This document shows positions 1 to 7,991 of a stretch of 9,502 nt of DNA, piece after piece. The stretch covers positions 1 to 9,502 of the forward strand of contig CANGCU010000037.1 of assembly GCA_947452355.1 (NCBI GenBank), given 5' to 3'. Position 1 is the stretch's first letter; every line of letters begins with the position of its first letter. The notes below the pieces were generated by a model, which saw only the letters and a list, made by a program, of their open reading frames with translations, searched no databases and was not told the origin of the DNA. The position numbers and the translations under genes are program-made. This DNA comes from Microbacteriaceae bacterium (GTDB lineage: Bacteria > Actinomycetota > Actinomycetes > Actinomycetales > Microbacteriaceae).

Positions 1-3
1 CCT

Positions 4-57
4 CTGTTCGGTGGTTCACAAGCGACAGCAGTTTAGGGGAGCAACGTGAACAAACAG
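4..57. repeat. Interrupted inverted repeat downstream of purH
   Basis: CTGTT (4-8) and GTTCAC (14-19) are matched by GTGAAC (46-51) and AACAG (53-57), with unequal gaps between the arm parts (5 and 1 bases) and a 26-base centre that holds the TAAACT box. It could be an operator pair around a promoter, a weak 3' structure of purH, or chance. No other content is seen in bases 1-68. Confidence 0.3.
30..35 (-). promoter_or_regulatory. Possible -10 box (TAAACT) for a gene off the left edge
   Basis: On the minus strand TAAACT is followed 10 bases later by GTG (19-17) with an open frame of six codons to the edge (MNHRTE). The hexamer is the same as before purN and pcrA. It would mean that the next minus-strand gene has its own promoter just past purH. 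Too little sequence is visible to call the gene. Confidence 0.3.
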
Positions 58-68
58 CGAATCGGACT

Positions 69-1643
69 TTAATGAAAAAAGTGTCGTTCCCCGGTGAAGT
101 ACATGGTTATACCAGCGGACGTCGCCGCGGCGATTACTTCTTCATCACGGACCGATCCGCCCGGTTGCACAATCGCGGTGACTCCCGCATCAAGCAGAAC
201 CTGGAGGCCATCGGCGAACGGAAAGAATGCGTCACTGGCCGCGACACTTCCCGCGACCCGATCGCCCGCGCGCGACACCGCGAGACGACAGGAATCGACG
301 CGATTCACCTGACCCATCCCGATTCCGATGGACGCCCCAGCTCGCGCGAGCAGGATGGCGTTTGACTTCACCGCGCGGCACGCACGCCAGGCGAATTCGA
401 GATCGGCAAGTGTCGCTGCATCCGCGGGCGAACCACTGACCAGTGTCCATTCGGCGGCTGGCGCAAAGAAACGGTCCACGTCTTGCACGAGGAAGCCACC
501 CGAGACTTGACGAACCTCGCGTTCGGGGGCCGTGAACCCCTCAGGGAGCACGAGCAGGCGAAGGTTCTTCTTAGAGGTCAAAATCTCGAGTGCGTCTGGG
601 TCAAACCCCGGAGCAACAATAACTTCGGTGAATACGTCAACGATGGATTCCGCCGCGCCCTTGGTGATGGTGCGGTTCGCGGCGATGACGCCGCCAAACG
701 CCGACACGGGATCGCACGCATGGGCACGAGCGTGCGCCTCGGCGATGGTCGCACCGATGGCAATTCCGCACGGGTTTGCGTGCTTGATGATCGCGACCGC
801 GGGCTCGTCGTGGTCAAAGGCGGCACGAACCGCCGCATCCGCGTCAACGTAGTTGTTGTATGACATCTCTTTGCCGTGCAGATGCGTCGCCTGGGCAATC
901 CCCGAACCACCATGAACACCGTAGATCGCGCCGGATTGATGCGCGTTCTCGCCGTAGCGGAGGGTGTCCAACTTGTCGGCCGCGATTCGCAAGGCGGGCG
1001 CAAAACCCGACTCGCCTTGCGGATATTCCTTTTGCATCCACGTCGCAACCGCCGCGTCGTACCCGGCGGTGTGCGCAAATGCGCGACCGGCCAGGATTCG
1101 GCGCTGTTCGAGCGTCGTGCCGCCGGCCACTACCGCGTCGATAATCTCGGGGTAGTCCTGTGGGTCGACAACGATGACAACGTTGTGGTGGTTTTTGGCC
1201 GCGGCTCGAACCATTGCTGGCCCACCGATGTCAATGTTCTCGACCGCGGTGGCCGCGTCCGCGCCGCTCGCAACGGTCGCGGCGAACGGATAGAGGTTGA
1301 CCACAATGAGGTCAAACGGTTCGATTCCCAGTTCCGCGAGCTGGTCGAGGTGAGAGTCGTAGCGCCGATCGGCCAGAATTCCCCCGTGAATAGACGGGTG
1401 AAGGGTCTTAACCCGACCGTCCAGTGATTCGGGAAACCCCGTCACCGCACTGACGTCGTCAACCTCGAACCCGGCGTCTCGAATCGTTTGGCACGTCGAC
1501 CCGGTTGACACGAGGGCCACACCGGCAGCCGACAGCGCGCTCGCCAGCATCACCAGACCGGTCTTGTCACTGACCGAGATCAACGCGCGTCGAATTGCGA
1601 CACGATCGAACGACCGGTCGGGGGCGGGCAGGGCGGAAACCAC
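69..1643 (-). CDS. purH: Bifunctional AICAR transformylase / IMP cyclohydrolase
   Basis: Catalyses the last two steps of de novo IMP synthesis in the cytosol: 10-formyl-THF-dependent formylation of AICAR to FAICAR, then ring closure to IMP. The 524 residues are the usual family length. The N-terminal MGS-like cyclohydrolase domain (about 16-200) shows ISVSDKTGL (22-30), GRVKTLHP with K79, NLYPF with Y118 and AAAKNH with K150. The C-terminal transformylase domain (about 210-524) shows LRYGENAHQ (228-236), [14 protein letters not shown] (258-271), the catalytic Lys-His pair in KHANPCG (K287, H288), DPVSAFGG (311-318) and [10 protein letters not shown] (491-500). The start is GTG at 1643, sharing one base with the purN TAG stop; GAGGAG lies 5 bases upstream, inside the end of purN, so translation is probably coupled. 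No frameshift or missing key residue is seen. Family identity is certain; the start is very likely. Confidence 0.98.
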   Translation of the reverse strand: MVSALPAPDRSFDRVAIRRALISVSDKTGLVMLASALSAAGVALVSTGSTCQTIRDAGFEVDDVSAVTGFPESLDGRVKTLHPSIHGGILADRRYDSHLDQLAELGIEPFDLIVVNLYPFAATVASGADAATAVENIDIGGPAMVRAAAKNHHNVVIVVDPQDYPEIIDAVVAGGTTLEQRRILAGRAFAHTAGYDAAVATWMQKEYPQGESGFAPALRIAADKLDTLRYGENAHQSGAIYGVHGGSGIAQATHLHGKEMSYNNYVDADAAVRAAFDHDEPAVAIIKHANPCGIAIGATIAEAHARAHACDPVSAFGGVIAANRTITKGAAESIVDVFTEVIVAPGFDPDALEILTSKKNLRLLVLPEGFTAPEREVRQVSGGFLVQDVDRFFAPAAEWTLVSGSPADAATLADLEFAWRACRAVKSNAILLARAGASIGIGMGQVNRVDSCRLAVSRAGDRVAGSVAASDAFFPFADGLQVLLDAGVTAIVQPGGSVRDEEVIAAATSAGITMYFTGERHFFH

Positions 1644-2230
1644 TATTTCTCCTCAATCACGGCGGATTCGCGATTCGCGATGTCGCGGACAACCTCAACG
1701 AGAAGTTCTCGTTCGACGATTTTGATGCGATCGTGAAGGGTCGATTCGGTGTCTCCGTCCAGAATCGGGACATGCCTCTGCGCGAGAATCGGACCCGTGT
1801 CGACTCCGTCATCAACGACGATGACGCTCGCGCCGGTTTCGGTCACGCCGGCTTCAACGGCATCGCGAACAGCGTGCGCGCCGGGGAAATCGGGAAGAAA
1901 CGATGGATGGGTGTTCAGCAACATCGGCGCGAACCGACGAACAAATCCAGGCGGAACTATTCGCATAAATCCCGACAAAATGACGAGGTCGGGGTCGTAC
2001 GACGCGACGCGGTCAGCCAATCGCGCGCCCCACGTGTCGCGGTCGGCGCCACTGTCGAACGGTTCGATGAACGTCGGGATGTTGTCGTTGCGCGCGTGCG
2101 TCAGACCCGAGACGTCGGCGTCGGCGCCGACCGCAACGACCGTCGCGGGCACCGAGCCGTTTGAACATGAATCGAGAAATGCGCGCAGATTGGTCCCCTG
2201 GCCCGAGATGAGGACAACGACACGCAACAT
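1643..2230 (-). CDS. purN: Phosphoribosylglycinamide formyltransferase (GART)
   Basis: Transfers the formyl group of 10-formyl-THF to GAR, giving FGAR, the third step of purine synthesis. The 195 residues are a normal length for the folate-dependent PurN class. The substrate loop [11 protein letters not shown] (10-20) is present. The catalytic triad is visible at N106 and H108 in NTHPSFLP and D144 in DGVDTGP, which, as I recall it, is the numbering of the E. coli enzyme. [12 protein letters not shown] (82-93) fits the folate-binding segment. The ATG at 2230 has no Shine-Dalgarno sequence but lies 6 bases after a TAAACT box, so the message may be leaderless. The stop overlaps the purH start by one base. 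A 56-base gap separates it from the upstream membrane gene, so purN-purH can be transcribed separately, though readthrough from the suc genes is possible. Confidence 0.97.
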   Translation of the reverse strand: MLRVVVLISGQGTNLRAFLDSCSNGSVPATVVAVGADADVSGLTHARNDNIPTFIEPFDSGADRDTWGARLADRVASYDPDLVILSGFMRIVPPGFVRRFAPMLLNTHPSFLPDFPGAHAVRDAVEAGVTETGASVIVVDDGVDTGPILAQRHVPILDGDTESTLHDRIKIVERELLVEVVRDIANRESAVIEEK

Positions 2231-2236
2231 GAGTTC

Positions 2237-2242
2237 AGTTTA
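2237..2242 (-). promoter_or_regulatory. Candidate -10 box (TAAACT) of a leaderless purN-purH promoter
   Basis: Read on the minus strand, TAAACT fits the actinobacterial TANNNT -10 pattern and ends 6 bases before the purN ATG. Transcription starting about 7 bases downstream would begin at or next to the start codon. No convincing -35 hexamer is seen 17-18 bases upstream. Support comes from the same hexamer at the same distance before pcrA. The position is read directly; promoter activity is inferred. Confidence 0.55.
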
Positions 2243-2286
2243 TCGACCGCGCCAGCGGCGATTCCGGCTGACGGGTCGGCTGCGCT

Positions 2287-3462
2287 CTAGGCTCGTCGGG
2301 CACGGTCGCCAATGACGAGGCCACCGAGCGCGCCGACAAGGACTCCCGCGGAGAGGACCCCGCCAACAAGCAGGGGATTGATTCCGAGGTGGTCAAACCG
2401 ACCCGGCCCCGCGGCTCCGCTCGCGTAGGAACCGATGACGCACACCGCTGCCGCCACGACGGTTGCCGACACCAGGGCGGTCATCGCCGCCCGACCGACG
2501 GTGACGGGGTCGCGCCCCTGACGTTGGGTCGCGAATCTCGCCGAGACAATCAGGGCGATAACTGCCGGTAGTGCGGTCACCCACGGTCCGACCGAGGTCG
2601 ATTCCGGAATGGCACCCAAAATTGGGATTGCGGGGACGGCTCCCACCGTCGCCGCGAACGGCGACACGACGGCACCGGCGCCCAGCGCGAAGCCTGGTCC
2701 TGCAATCCACGCCACCATCCACACGATGGCGACGGGGACGAGCGCCAGGTGAGCGACAGTAATGACAAGTCCACCGAGGATTCCGGTGTGCAACGACTCG
2801 TATAACGACACTTCCGTCGAGAACCCCAGGATTAGTCCGATGACGAGTGCGCCCGAAGCGACGCCGATGAGCCCGACAAGTGTCGCTGCGGCGATGCGAA
2901 GTGCGGTCACGATGTTGTCTCGCCATTCGACCGGGATGTCGTACGCAATGCGAGTGGACACCCTCGGATCGCTCCAGGGCTTCCACCCAATCACGAGTCC
3001 AACGACGAATGGAATGAGGATCCGCACGGTTCCCGAGACGACGTCGAGTTGGACCGTTGACGTGTGCGCGCTCGCAAGAACAAGCGCGGTCAATCCGGCG
3101 ACGAAGGCGGTCGCGAATCCCGCAATCGCAACCGACTCATCCGAGCCGCCAAGGCGACGTCCGGCACGTCGACCGAGAAAGAGGGTGACGATGGCGAACG
3201 CGAACGGGGCAAGACTCAGGTCAAAGGTCGACAGCGAATCGGTCAACACCGCGGACGAATCACCGAGCGTGACGTGCAGGGGAACACCGTGGCCCAAGGC
3301 CCACGTCTGCACCGCGAGTTGCCACACCGTGACGGGAGTCGCATGAACGCCCGTGAGCGACGCCCAGCCGAGTAGTCCGACCACGAACGGCACGAGAATT
3401 CCAAGCCCAACCACGAACATCGCCTCGAAAAGCGCGAAGAGTGCGACGAGCCCGCGTGGCAC
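2287..3462 (-). CDS. DUF6350 polytopic membrane protein, PerM (Rv0955)-like
   Basis: A 391-residue integral membrane protein with about nine hydrophobic segments (roughly 4-35, 84-97, 110-131, 146-160, 186-213, 225-253, 292-310, 326-348, 363-385) and a polar loop at 161-182. The block GPGFALGAG followed by SPFAATVGAVPAIPILGAIP (255-286) resembles the DUF6350 signature. In M. tuberculosis the gene in this place between sucCD and purN is Rv0955 (PerM), reported as needed for persistence and linked to the divisome protein FtsB; a role here is inference from family and position. The frame stays open far into sucD, but that part is Arg/Pro-rich and is the shadow of sucD. I chose the GTG at 3462, one base after the sucD TAA, because the first hydrophobic segment starts at once. 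No Shine-Dalgarno is near, so coupling to sucD termination is likely. An ATG at 3420 would cut into the first segment. Confidence 0.85.
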   Translation of the reverse strand: MPRGLVALFALFEAMFVVGLGILVPFVVGLLGWASLTGVHATPVTVWQLAVQTWALGHGVPLHVTLGDSSAVLTDSLSTFDLSLAPFAFAIVTLFLGRRAGRRLGGSDESVAIAGFATAFVAGLTALVLASAHTSTVQLDVVSGTVRILIPFVVGLVIGWKPWSDPRVSTRIAYDIPVEWRDNIVTALRIAAATLVGLIGVASGALVIGLILGFSTEVSLYESLHTGILGGLVITVAHLALVPVAIVWMVAWIAGPGFALGAGAVVSPFAATVGAVPAIPILGAIPESTSVGPWVTALPAVIALIVSARFATQRQGRDPVTVGRAAMTALVSATVVAAAVCVIGSYASGAAGPGRFDHLGINPLLVGGVLSAGVLVGALGGLVIGDRARRA

Positions 3463-3463
3463 G

Positions 3464-4348
3464 TTACAGAGCCGCGATGACCTCGCGCATGAGTTGCGCG
3501 GTTTCACTCGGGGTCTTGCCCACGCGAACACCGGCGGCCTCGAGGGCCTCCTTCTTCGCCTGAGCGGTGCCGGACGAACCGGACACAATCGCGCCCGCGT
3601 GCCCCATGGTCTTGCCTTCCGGCGCGGTGAACCCGGCCACATATCCGACGACGGGCTTCGAGACATTGGCACGGATGAAGTCCGCTGCGCGTTCTTCGGC
3701 GTCGCCACCGATTTCACCGATCATGACGATGGCTTTGGTGTGTGGGTCGGCTTCGAACGCGGCAAGCGCATCGATGTGAGTCGTGCCCACGATTGGGTCA
3801 CCACCGATCCCGATGGCCGTTGAGAATCCGATGTCGCGCAGCTCAAACATCATTTGATAGGTGAGCGTTCCCGACTTCGACACGAGTCCGATCGGGCCAC
3901 TTCCCGAGATAGTCGCGGGGGTGATTCCCGCGAGCGCCTCGCCCGGGGTAATAATTCCGGGGCAGTTGGGGCCAATAATGCGGCTCGTGCCCTTCGATGC
4001 GGCGTACGCCCAGAACTCGGCGGTGTCCTGCACGGGGATGCCTTCGGTGATGACGACAATGAGCGGCATTTTCGCATCGATTGCCTCCATGACAGCATCC
4101 TTAGCAAATGCCGGCGGTACAAAGACGACCGAAACATCCGCGCCGGTCTCGCCCATCGCTTCCGAAACGGTGCCAAATACGGGGAGCGTCACGTCGCCGT
4201 GTTCGACGGTCGTACCGGCCTTACGGGCGTTAACTCCGCCGACAACCTGTGTCCCGGCCTTCAGCATGAGTGCTGTGTGCTTAGAACCCTCGCCGCCCGT
4301 GATGCCCTGAACGATGACGCGCGAGTCCTTGGTGAGGAAAATCGACAT
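3464..4348 (-). CDS. sucD: Succinyl-CoA synthetase (ADP-forming), alpha subunit
   Basis: The alpha subunit binds CoA and carries the phosphohistidine in the reversible step succinyl-CoA + ADP/GDP + Pi to succinate + CoA + ATP/GTP of the TCA cycle. The 294 residues are family length. The CoA-binding Rossmann domain shows [12 protein letters not shown] (13-24); the ligase domain shows [12 protein letters not shown] (126-137), SKSGTLTY (157-164), GEIGGDAEE with E212, and the active-site loop GHAGAIVSG with H250 as the phosphorylated histidine. It lies 12 bases after sucC; the AAGGA ribosome site overlaps the sucC TAA stop, 9-10 bases before the ATG, so the subunits are made from one transcript. 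The next gene starts one base after this stop. Confidence 0.98.
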   Translation of the reverse strand: MSIFLTKDSRVIVQGITGGEGSKHTALMLKAGTQVVGGVNARKAGTTVEHGDVTLPVFGTVSEAMGETGADVSVVFVPPAFAKDAVMEAIDAKMPLIVVITEGIPVQDTAEFWAYAASKGTSRIIGPNCPGIITPGEALAGITPATISGSGPIGLVSKSGTLTYQMMFELRDIGFSTAIGIGGDPIVGTTHIDALAAFEADPHTKAIVMIGEIGGDAEERAADFIRANVSKPVVGYVAGFTAPEGKTMGHAGAIVSGSSGTAQAKKEALEAAGVRVGKTPSETAQLMREVIAAL

Positions 4349-4360
4349 TCTGTGGTGTCC

Positions 4361-5530
4361 TTACTTCGCTGCGAGTGCGGCGGCGCGATCAGCGCCGTCG
4401 TCCATCGTGGTGGCCAGGGTGACGAGTGGGTGGTTGCGGGCGGCGAGAATCTCGCGTCCCTTATCGACGCTGTTGCCGTCGAGACGGACGACGAGCGGCT
4501 TGGTTGCCGCGTCGCCGAGCATGTCCAACGCCGCAACGATTCCGTTGGCAACGGCGTCACAGGCGGTGATTCCACCAAAGACGTTGACGAACACGCTCTT
4601 GACCTGAGGGTCACCGAGGATGACGGACAGGCCAGCGGCCATGACCTCGGCCGAGGCTCCGCCACCGATGTCAAGGAAGTTCGCGGGCTTGACGCCACCG
4701 TGTTTTTCGCCTGCGTACGCGACAACGTCGAGCGTCGACATGACGAGCCCCGCACCGTTTCCGATGATGCCCACCTCGCCGTCGAGTTTGACGTAGTTGA
4801 GGTCGTGCTCCTTGGCCTTCGCTTCGAGCGGATCGACAGCGGCCTTGTCCTCGAGTGCGGCGTGGTCGGGCTGGCGGAACTCGGCGTTCGCGTCGAGTGT
4901 CACCTTTCCGTCCAACGCGAGAATCGTTCCGTCCTCGGTCAGTACGAGGGGGTTCACCTCGACCAGCGTCGCGTCCTCGGCCGTGTACACGCCGTAGAGA
5001 AGGACGAAGACCTCGGCGACCTTGTCGACAAGTTCGGCGGGGAACTTCGCGGCGACCGCGATTTCTTTCGCCTTGGCCAGCGTGATGCCTTCGATTGGGT
5101 TCACCTCGACGCGCGCGAGCGCCTCGGGGCGCTCGACAGCGAGTTGTTCGATTTCCATTCCGCCCTCGTAGGAGCAGAGCGAAAGGTACGAGCGGTTCGC
5201 GCGGTCAAGAAGAACCGAGAAGTAATACTCCTGCGCGATTTTCGCGCCCTCGGCAACCATAAGTCGTTTGACGACGTGCCCCTTGATGTCGAGACCCAGG
5301 ATGGCTTTCGCCGCCTCAAACGCGTCGTCGGGAGTCTTCGCAACCTTGACGCCACCGGCTTTACCGCGTCCGCCGGTCTTGACCTGAGCCTTGACGACCG
5401 TCAGGCCACCAATCTTTTCAGCTGCCGCTCGGGCTTCATCGGGGGTATCAGCGACGATGCCCTGGAGCACGGGAACTCCGTGCTTTTCGAACATGTCACG
5501 GGCTTGGTACTCGTAAAGATCCACCATCAT
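4361..5530 (-). CDS. sucC: Succinyl-CoA synthetase (ADP-forming), beta subunit
   Basis: The beta subunit holds the nucleotide (ATP-grasp) site and pairs with SucD. About 389 residues, as usual. The N-terminal ATP-grasp domain starts [17 protein letters not shown] and has K48 and the loop [10 protein letters not shown] (53-62); EVNPL (191-195) and [14 protein letters not shown] (205-218) carry the likely metal-binding Asn and Asp. The C-terminal ligase domain has [12 protein letters not shown] (257-268), NFLDIGGGA (284-292) and [17 protein letters not shown] (315-331). Three in-frame starts stand in a row (ATG 5530, ATG 5527, GTG 5524) with no clear Shine-Dalgarno; many relatives begin right at DLYEYQ, so the true start may be up to two codons later than given. 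It is the first gene of the sucC-sucD-DUF6350 run, 100 bases after pcrA. Confidence 0.97.
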   Translation of the reverse strand: MMVDLYEYQARDMFEKHGVPVLQGIVADTPDEARAAAEKIGGLTVVKAQVKTGGRGKAGGVKVAKTPDDAFEAAKAILGLDIKGHVVKRLMVAEGAKIAQEYYFSVLLDRANRSYLSLCSYEGGMEIEQLAVERPEALARVEVNPIEGITLAKAKEIAVAAKFPAELVDKVAEVFVLLYGVYTAEDATLVEVNPLVLTEDGTILALDGKVTLDANAEFRQPDHAALEDKAAVDPLEAKAKEHDLNYVKLDGEVGIIGNGAGLVMSTLDVVAYAGEKHGGVKPANFLDIGGGASAEVMAAGLSVILGDPQVKSVFVNVFGGITACDAVANGIVAALDMLGDAATKPLVVRLDGNSVDKGREILAARNHPLVTLATTMDDGADRAAALAAK

Positions 5531-5552
5531 CCAATCGACAAAAGTCTGGAAT

Positions 5553-5566
5553 AGTCGGGGCCGACT
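5553..5566. promoter_or_regulatory. Short perfect dyad in the sucC leader
   Basis: AGTCGG-GG-CCGACT is a perfect 6-base inverted repeat with a 2-base spacer, lying between the candidate sucC -10 box and its start. It could be a regulator half-site pair, or a small RNA hairpin with a 4-base loop in the leader. The repeat is read directly; any function is a guess. Confidence 0.3.
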
Positions 5567-5584
5567 GCCTCACGACCGTGTTCC

Positions 5585-5590
5585 AGCCTA
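5585..5590 (-). promoter_or_regulatory. Candidate -10 box (TAGGCT) for sucC-sucD-DUF6350
   Basis: On the minus strand TAGGCT matches TANNNT and would give a leader of roughly 45-50 bases before the sucC ATG. No good -35 is visible. It lies just after the pcrA hairpin, a sensible place for the suc promoter. TATTCC nearer the gene (5548-5553) is a weaker alternative. Confidence 0.35.
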
Positions 5591-5605
5591 CCCCTCGACA
5601 CTGGG

Positions 5606-5624
5606 TCCCCCGACCGCAGGGGGA
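5606..5624 (-). terminator. Possible GC hairpin after pcrA
   Basis: TCCCCC and GGGGGA form a perfect 6-base stem with a 7-base loop, starting 7 bases past the pcrA stop. No T-run follows on the minus strand, so this is not a classical intrinsic terminator; it may slow polymerase or protect the 3' end, or be chance. Confidence 0.4.
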
Positions 5625-5630
5625 GCGTGT

Positions 5631-7931
5631 TTAGAGCTTCTGGATCGGCGCGATCTTGATGAGTAGTTTCTTTTTCCCGGCTCCGTCGAATTGAACTTCG
5701 GCGATTCGTTTTGCTCCTTCGCCGGTCACCCCGAGCACACGGCCTGTCCCGAAATCGTCGTGCGAGATTCGGTCTCCGACCGCGAGTTCGAGATCAGAAT
5801 TGTCGCGGACGTCCCGCGTAATTGCGCCCGTCCACTCGGTCCGGGGCTTTGCAGGGGCGTCCCACGACCGTCGTTCGAAGTTCGGCGTGAGTGCCCGGCG
5901 TCCGGATTCGCGCCAGTCGATCAACTCATTCGGAATTTCGGAGAGGAAGCGGCTGGGCATGCACGACGCAATCTCGCCAAACGTCGCTCGAGACGTCGCG
6001 AGTGACAGGTGCAACTTTTTCTTGGCGCGGGTGATACCGACGTAGAACAGCCGTCGTTCCTCCTGAATACCGCCCGCTTCCGCGAGCGACATTCGGTGCG
6101 GCAAGATTTCTTCTTCGATTCCCGTGATGAACACCGCGTCGAATTCCAGTCCCTTGGCGGTGTGCAGGGTCATGAGGCTGACCGTGCCCGATTCGTCATC
6201 GAGATCGTCCACCGCCGACGACAGCGCAACTTCCGTCAGGAAGTCGATGAGAGTGCCCTCGGGCGCTTTCACCTGGAATTCACGCGTGAGTCCAGCGAGT
6301 TCCTCGACGTTTTCCGCGCGCGCGTTTTCCTGCGGGTCGCGACTCTCTTTCAACAAAATCAGGTACCCGGTGGCCTCGAGCAACGCCATAAGGACGTCGA
6401 CGACTTTCGCGGTGGCGACGGTGTCAGAGATTCGATCGAGCATCGCAACGAAATCCGTGATGGTGTTCGTGGCGCGTGGACCGAGTCCGAGGTTTTCGAC
6501 CTGACGCATCGCCTCGCGGAACGAGATGTTGTTCTCGTCGGCGAATCGTTGAATGGCCGACTCGGTGACATCTCCGATTCCGCGCTTCGGTGTATTGAGA
6601 ATTCGCCGATGGGCAAGTCCGTCATCGGGATTTGCGACCGCAACGAGATAGGCGAGTACGTCCTTGATTTCCATGCGCTCGTAGAACTTGGTTCCGCCGA
6701 TGAGCCGATAGGGAACCCCGGACCGCATGAGAACGTCTTCGAGGGCACGCGTCTGAGCATTCGTCCGATAGAACACGGCGATGTCTCGATAGGCCATGCC
6801 GCCGTTATGCATCGAATCGATTTCATCGGCGACAAACTGCGCCTCGTCGTGTTGCGTGACGCCGGTAAAACCGGTGATGCGGTCACCCGGTCCGCGGTCC
6901 GAAAACAGTCGTTTGGAATGCGAGGTGTCGAAGTTGTTTCCGATTACGCCGTTCGCGGCGTCGAGGATGTTCTGTGTCGACCGATAGTTCTGTTCGAGAA
7001 CAACGACCTCGGTGCCGGGGAAATCCTGTCGAAATTCCAAAATGTTTCGAATGTCGGCACCGCGAAACGCGTAGATGGATTGGTCGGAATCACCGACGAC
7101 AGTCAAGGTCGCCGCGTCGATACCGCCCAGTTCGTTGAATAACACGGGCGGGGTCTCAACCGGGACGTGCTCGGGTTTAACGGGTCGAGTGAGTTCGTGG
7201 ATGAGTTCGTATTGTGCCTTGTTCGTGTCCTGATATTCGTCAACGAACACGTGCCGAAAGCGGCGTTGATAGAGAGCACGCACGTCGGGAAACGCCCGAA
7301 ACAGAAAGACGGTCTGGCCGATCAGGTCGTCGAAGTCGAACGCGTTCGCGCGGCGAAGTTCCTGGGTGTACCGACGGAAAACCTCGAGAAACATCATCTC
7401 GTTGGGATCGTTCGGATTCGCTTGGCTCGCGAATCCATCGACGTCGATGAGTTCGTTCTTGAGTCGCGACATCTTGGACATCACTCCGCCCGGCGTGAGT
7501 CCCATCGAGTCGGCGTCGAATTCTTTCAGGATTCGCTTAATAAGCGACTTTGAATCCGCCGAGTCATAAATGGTGAACGCGGTCGGAAACCCGAACTTGT
7601 GTGCCTCGTTGCGAAGAATGCGAACGCACGCCGAGTGGAATGTCGAAATCCACATGCCGCGGGCTTCGTCGCCGATATAGGTTCCGATGCGCTCGCGCAT
7701 CTCGGCCGCGGCCTTGTTCGTGAACGTGATGGCAAGAATTTGGCTCGGCCACGCTTCGCGATTTTTCAGTAGCAACGCGATTCGCCTGGTCAACACGGCC
7801 GTCTTACCCGAGCCCGCACCCGCGACAATCAATAACGCAGGACCCCGGTGTGCGACCGCCTGCGCTTGTTGAGGGTTGAGACCCTCGAGCAGAGGGTCGG
7901 CGGGATCAAACGCGGCGGGAAAGTTCGACAT
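5631..7931 (-). CDS. pcrA: SF1A ATP-dependent DNA helicase PcrA/UvrD1
   Basis: A 3'-5' superfamily 1A helicase acting in excision repair, in resolving replication-transcription conflicts and in controlling recombination. The 766 residues match the full-length family. Helicase motifs in order: Q motif LNPQQAQAV (18-26), Walker A GAGSGKT (38-44), Ia ITFTNKAAAEM (68-78), Walker B/II VDEYQDTN (230-237), III GDSDQSIYAFRGA (280-292), IV EQNYRST (313-319), V TLHTAKGLEFD (588-598), VI VGITRAKK (631-638). A polar linker (about 675-715) leads to a C-terminal Tudor-like tail, VGDRISHDDFGTGRVLGV (718-735) to the end, which in this family contacts RNA polymerase. About 20 extra residues between motifs II and III look like a lineage-specific loop. 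The ATG at 7931 has no Shine-Dalgarno but a TAAACT box 7 bases upstream, suggesting a leaderless mRNA. The gene to its right is divergent. Confidence 0.97.
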   Translation of the reverse strand: MSNFPAAFDPADPLLEGLNPQQAQAVAHRGPALLIVAGAGSGKTAVLTRRIALLLKNREAWPSQILAITFTNKAAAEMRERIGTYIGDEARGMWISTFHSACVRILRNEAHKFGFPTAFTIYDSADSKSLIKRILKEFDADSMGLTPGGVMSKMSRLKNELIDVDGFASQANPNDPNEMMFLEVFRRYTQELRRANAFDFDDLIGQTVFLFRAFPDVRALYQRRFRHVFVDEYQDTNKAQYELIHELTRPVKPEHVPVETPPVLFNELGGIDAATLTVVGDSDQSIYAFRGADIRNILEFRQDFPGTEVVVLEQNYRSTQNILDAANGVIGNNFDTSHSKRLFSDRGPGDRITGFTGVTQHDEAQFVADEIDSMHNGGMAYRDIAVFYRTNAQTRALEDVLMRSGVPYRLIGGTKFYERMEIKDVLAYLVAVANPDDGLAHRRILNTPKRGIGDVTESAIQRFADENNISFREAMRQVENLGLGPRATNTITDFVAMLDRISDTVATAKVVDVLMALLEATGYLILLKESRDPQENARAENVEELAGLTREFQVKAPEGTLIDFLTEVALSSAVDDLDDESGTVSLMTLHTAKGLEFDAVFITGIEEEILPHRMSLAEAGGIQEERRLFYVGITRAKKKLHLSLATSRATFGEIASCMPSRFLSEIPNELIDWRESGRRALTPNFERRSWDAPAKPRTEWTGAITRDVRDNSDLELAVGDRISHDDFGTGRVLGVTGEGAKRIAEVQFDGAGKKKLLIKIAPIQKL

Positions 7932-7938
7932 GTGTGCT

Positions 7939-7944
7939 CAAGTT
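7939..7944 (-). promoter_or_regulatory. Candidate -10 box (TAAACT) of a leaderless pcrA promoter
   Basis: On the minus strand TAAACT ends 7 bases before the pcrA ATG, the spacing expected when transcription starts at or next to the start codon. No clear -35. It is the same hexamer as before purN. Activity is inferred. Confidence 0.55.
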
Positions 7945-7979
7945 TATGTGCCGTCACCGACAGGGTTGCCGACGTTGGC

Positions 7980-7985
7980 TAGAGT
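7980..7985 (+). promoter_or_regulatory. Candidate -10 box (TAGAGT) of a leaderless promoter for the DUF4190-like gene
   Basis: TAGAGT fits TANNNT and ends 6 bases before the GTG at 7992, so the transcript would begin at about the start codon. No Shine-Dalgarno is present before that GTG, which fits a leaderless message. It faces away from the pcrA box, with 35 bases between the two. Confidence 0.5.
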
Positions 7986-7991
7986 GACGAT

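Noticed and set aside
46..72. Eight-codon plus-strand ORF (GTG at 46) with a good AGGGGAG site, overlapping by one base an ATG of a 97-codon ORF antisense to purH
   Set aside because: It looks like a leader peptide arrangement, but the following ORF is a shadow of purH and the short one has no independent support; chance is the simpler reading.
3463..3717. Longer N-terminus (85 extra residues) for the DUF6350 protein, starting at 3717
   Set aside because: It lies inside sucD in another frame and is Arg/Pro/Ser-rich; the family begins close to its first membrane helix.
3854..5554. Plus-strand open frame of 566 codons opposite sucC and sucD
   Set aside because: It is fully antisense to two certain genes, rich in Arg, Asp, Val and Gly in the manner of reverse-frame reads of GC-rich coding DNA, and shows no domain or start signal.
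6009..7142. Plus-strand open frame of 377 codons opposite pcrA
   Set aside because: Antisense shadow of the helicase gene, of low complexity, with no recognisable motif.
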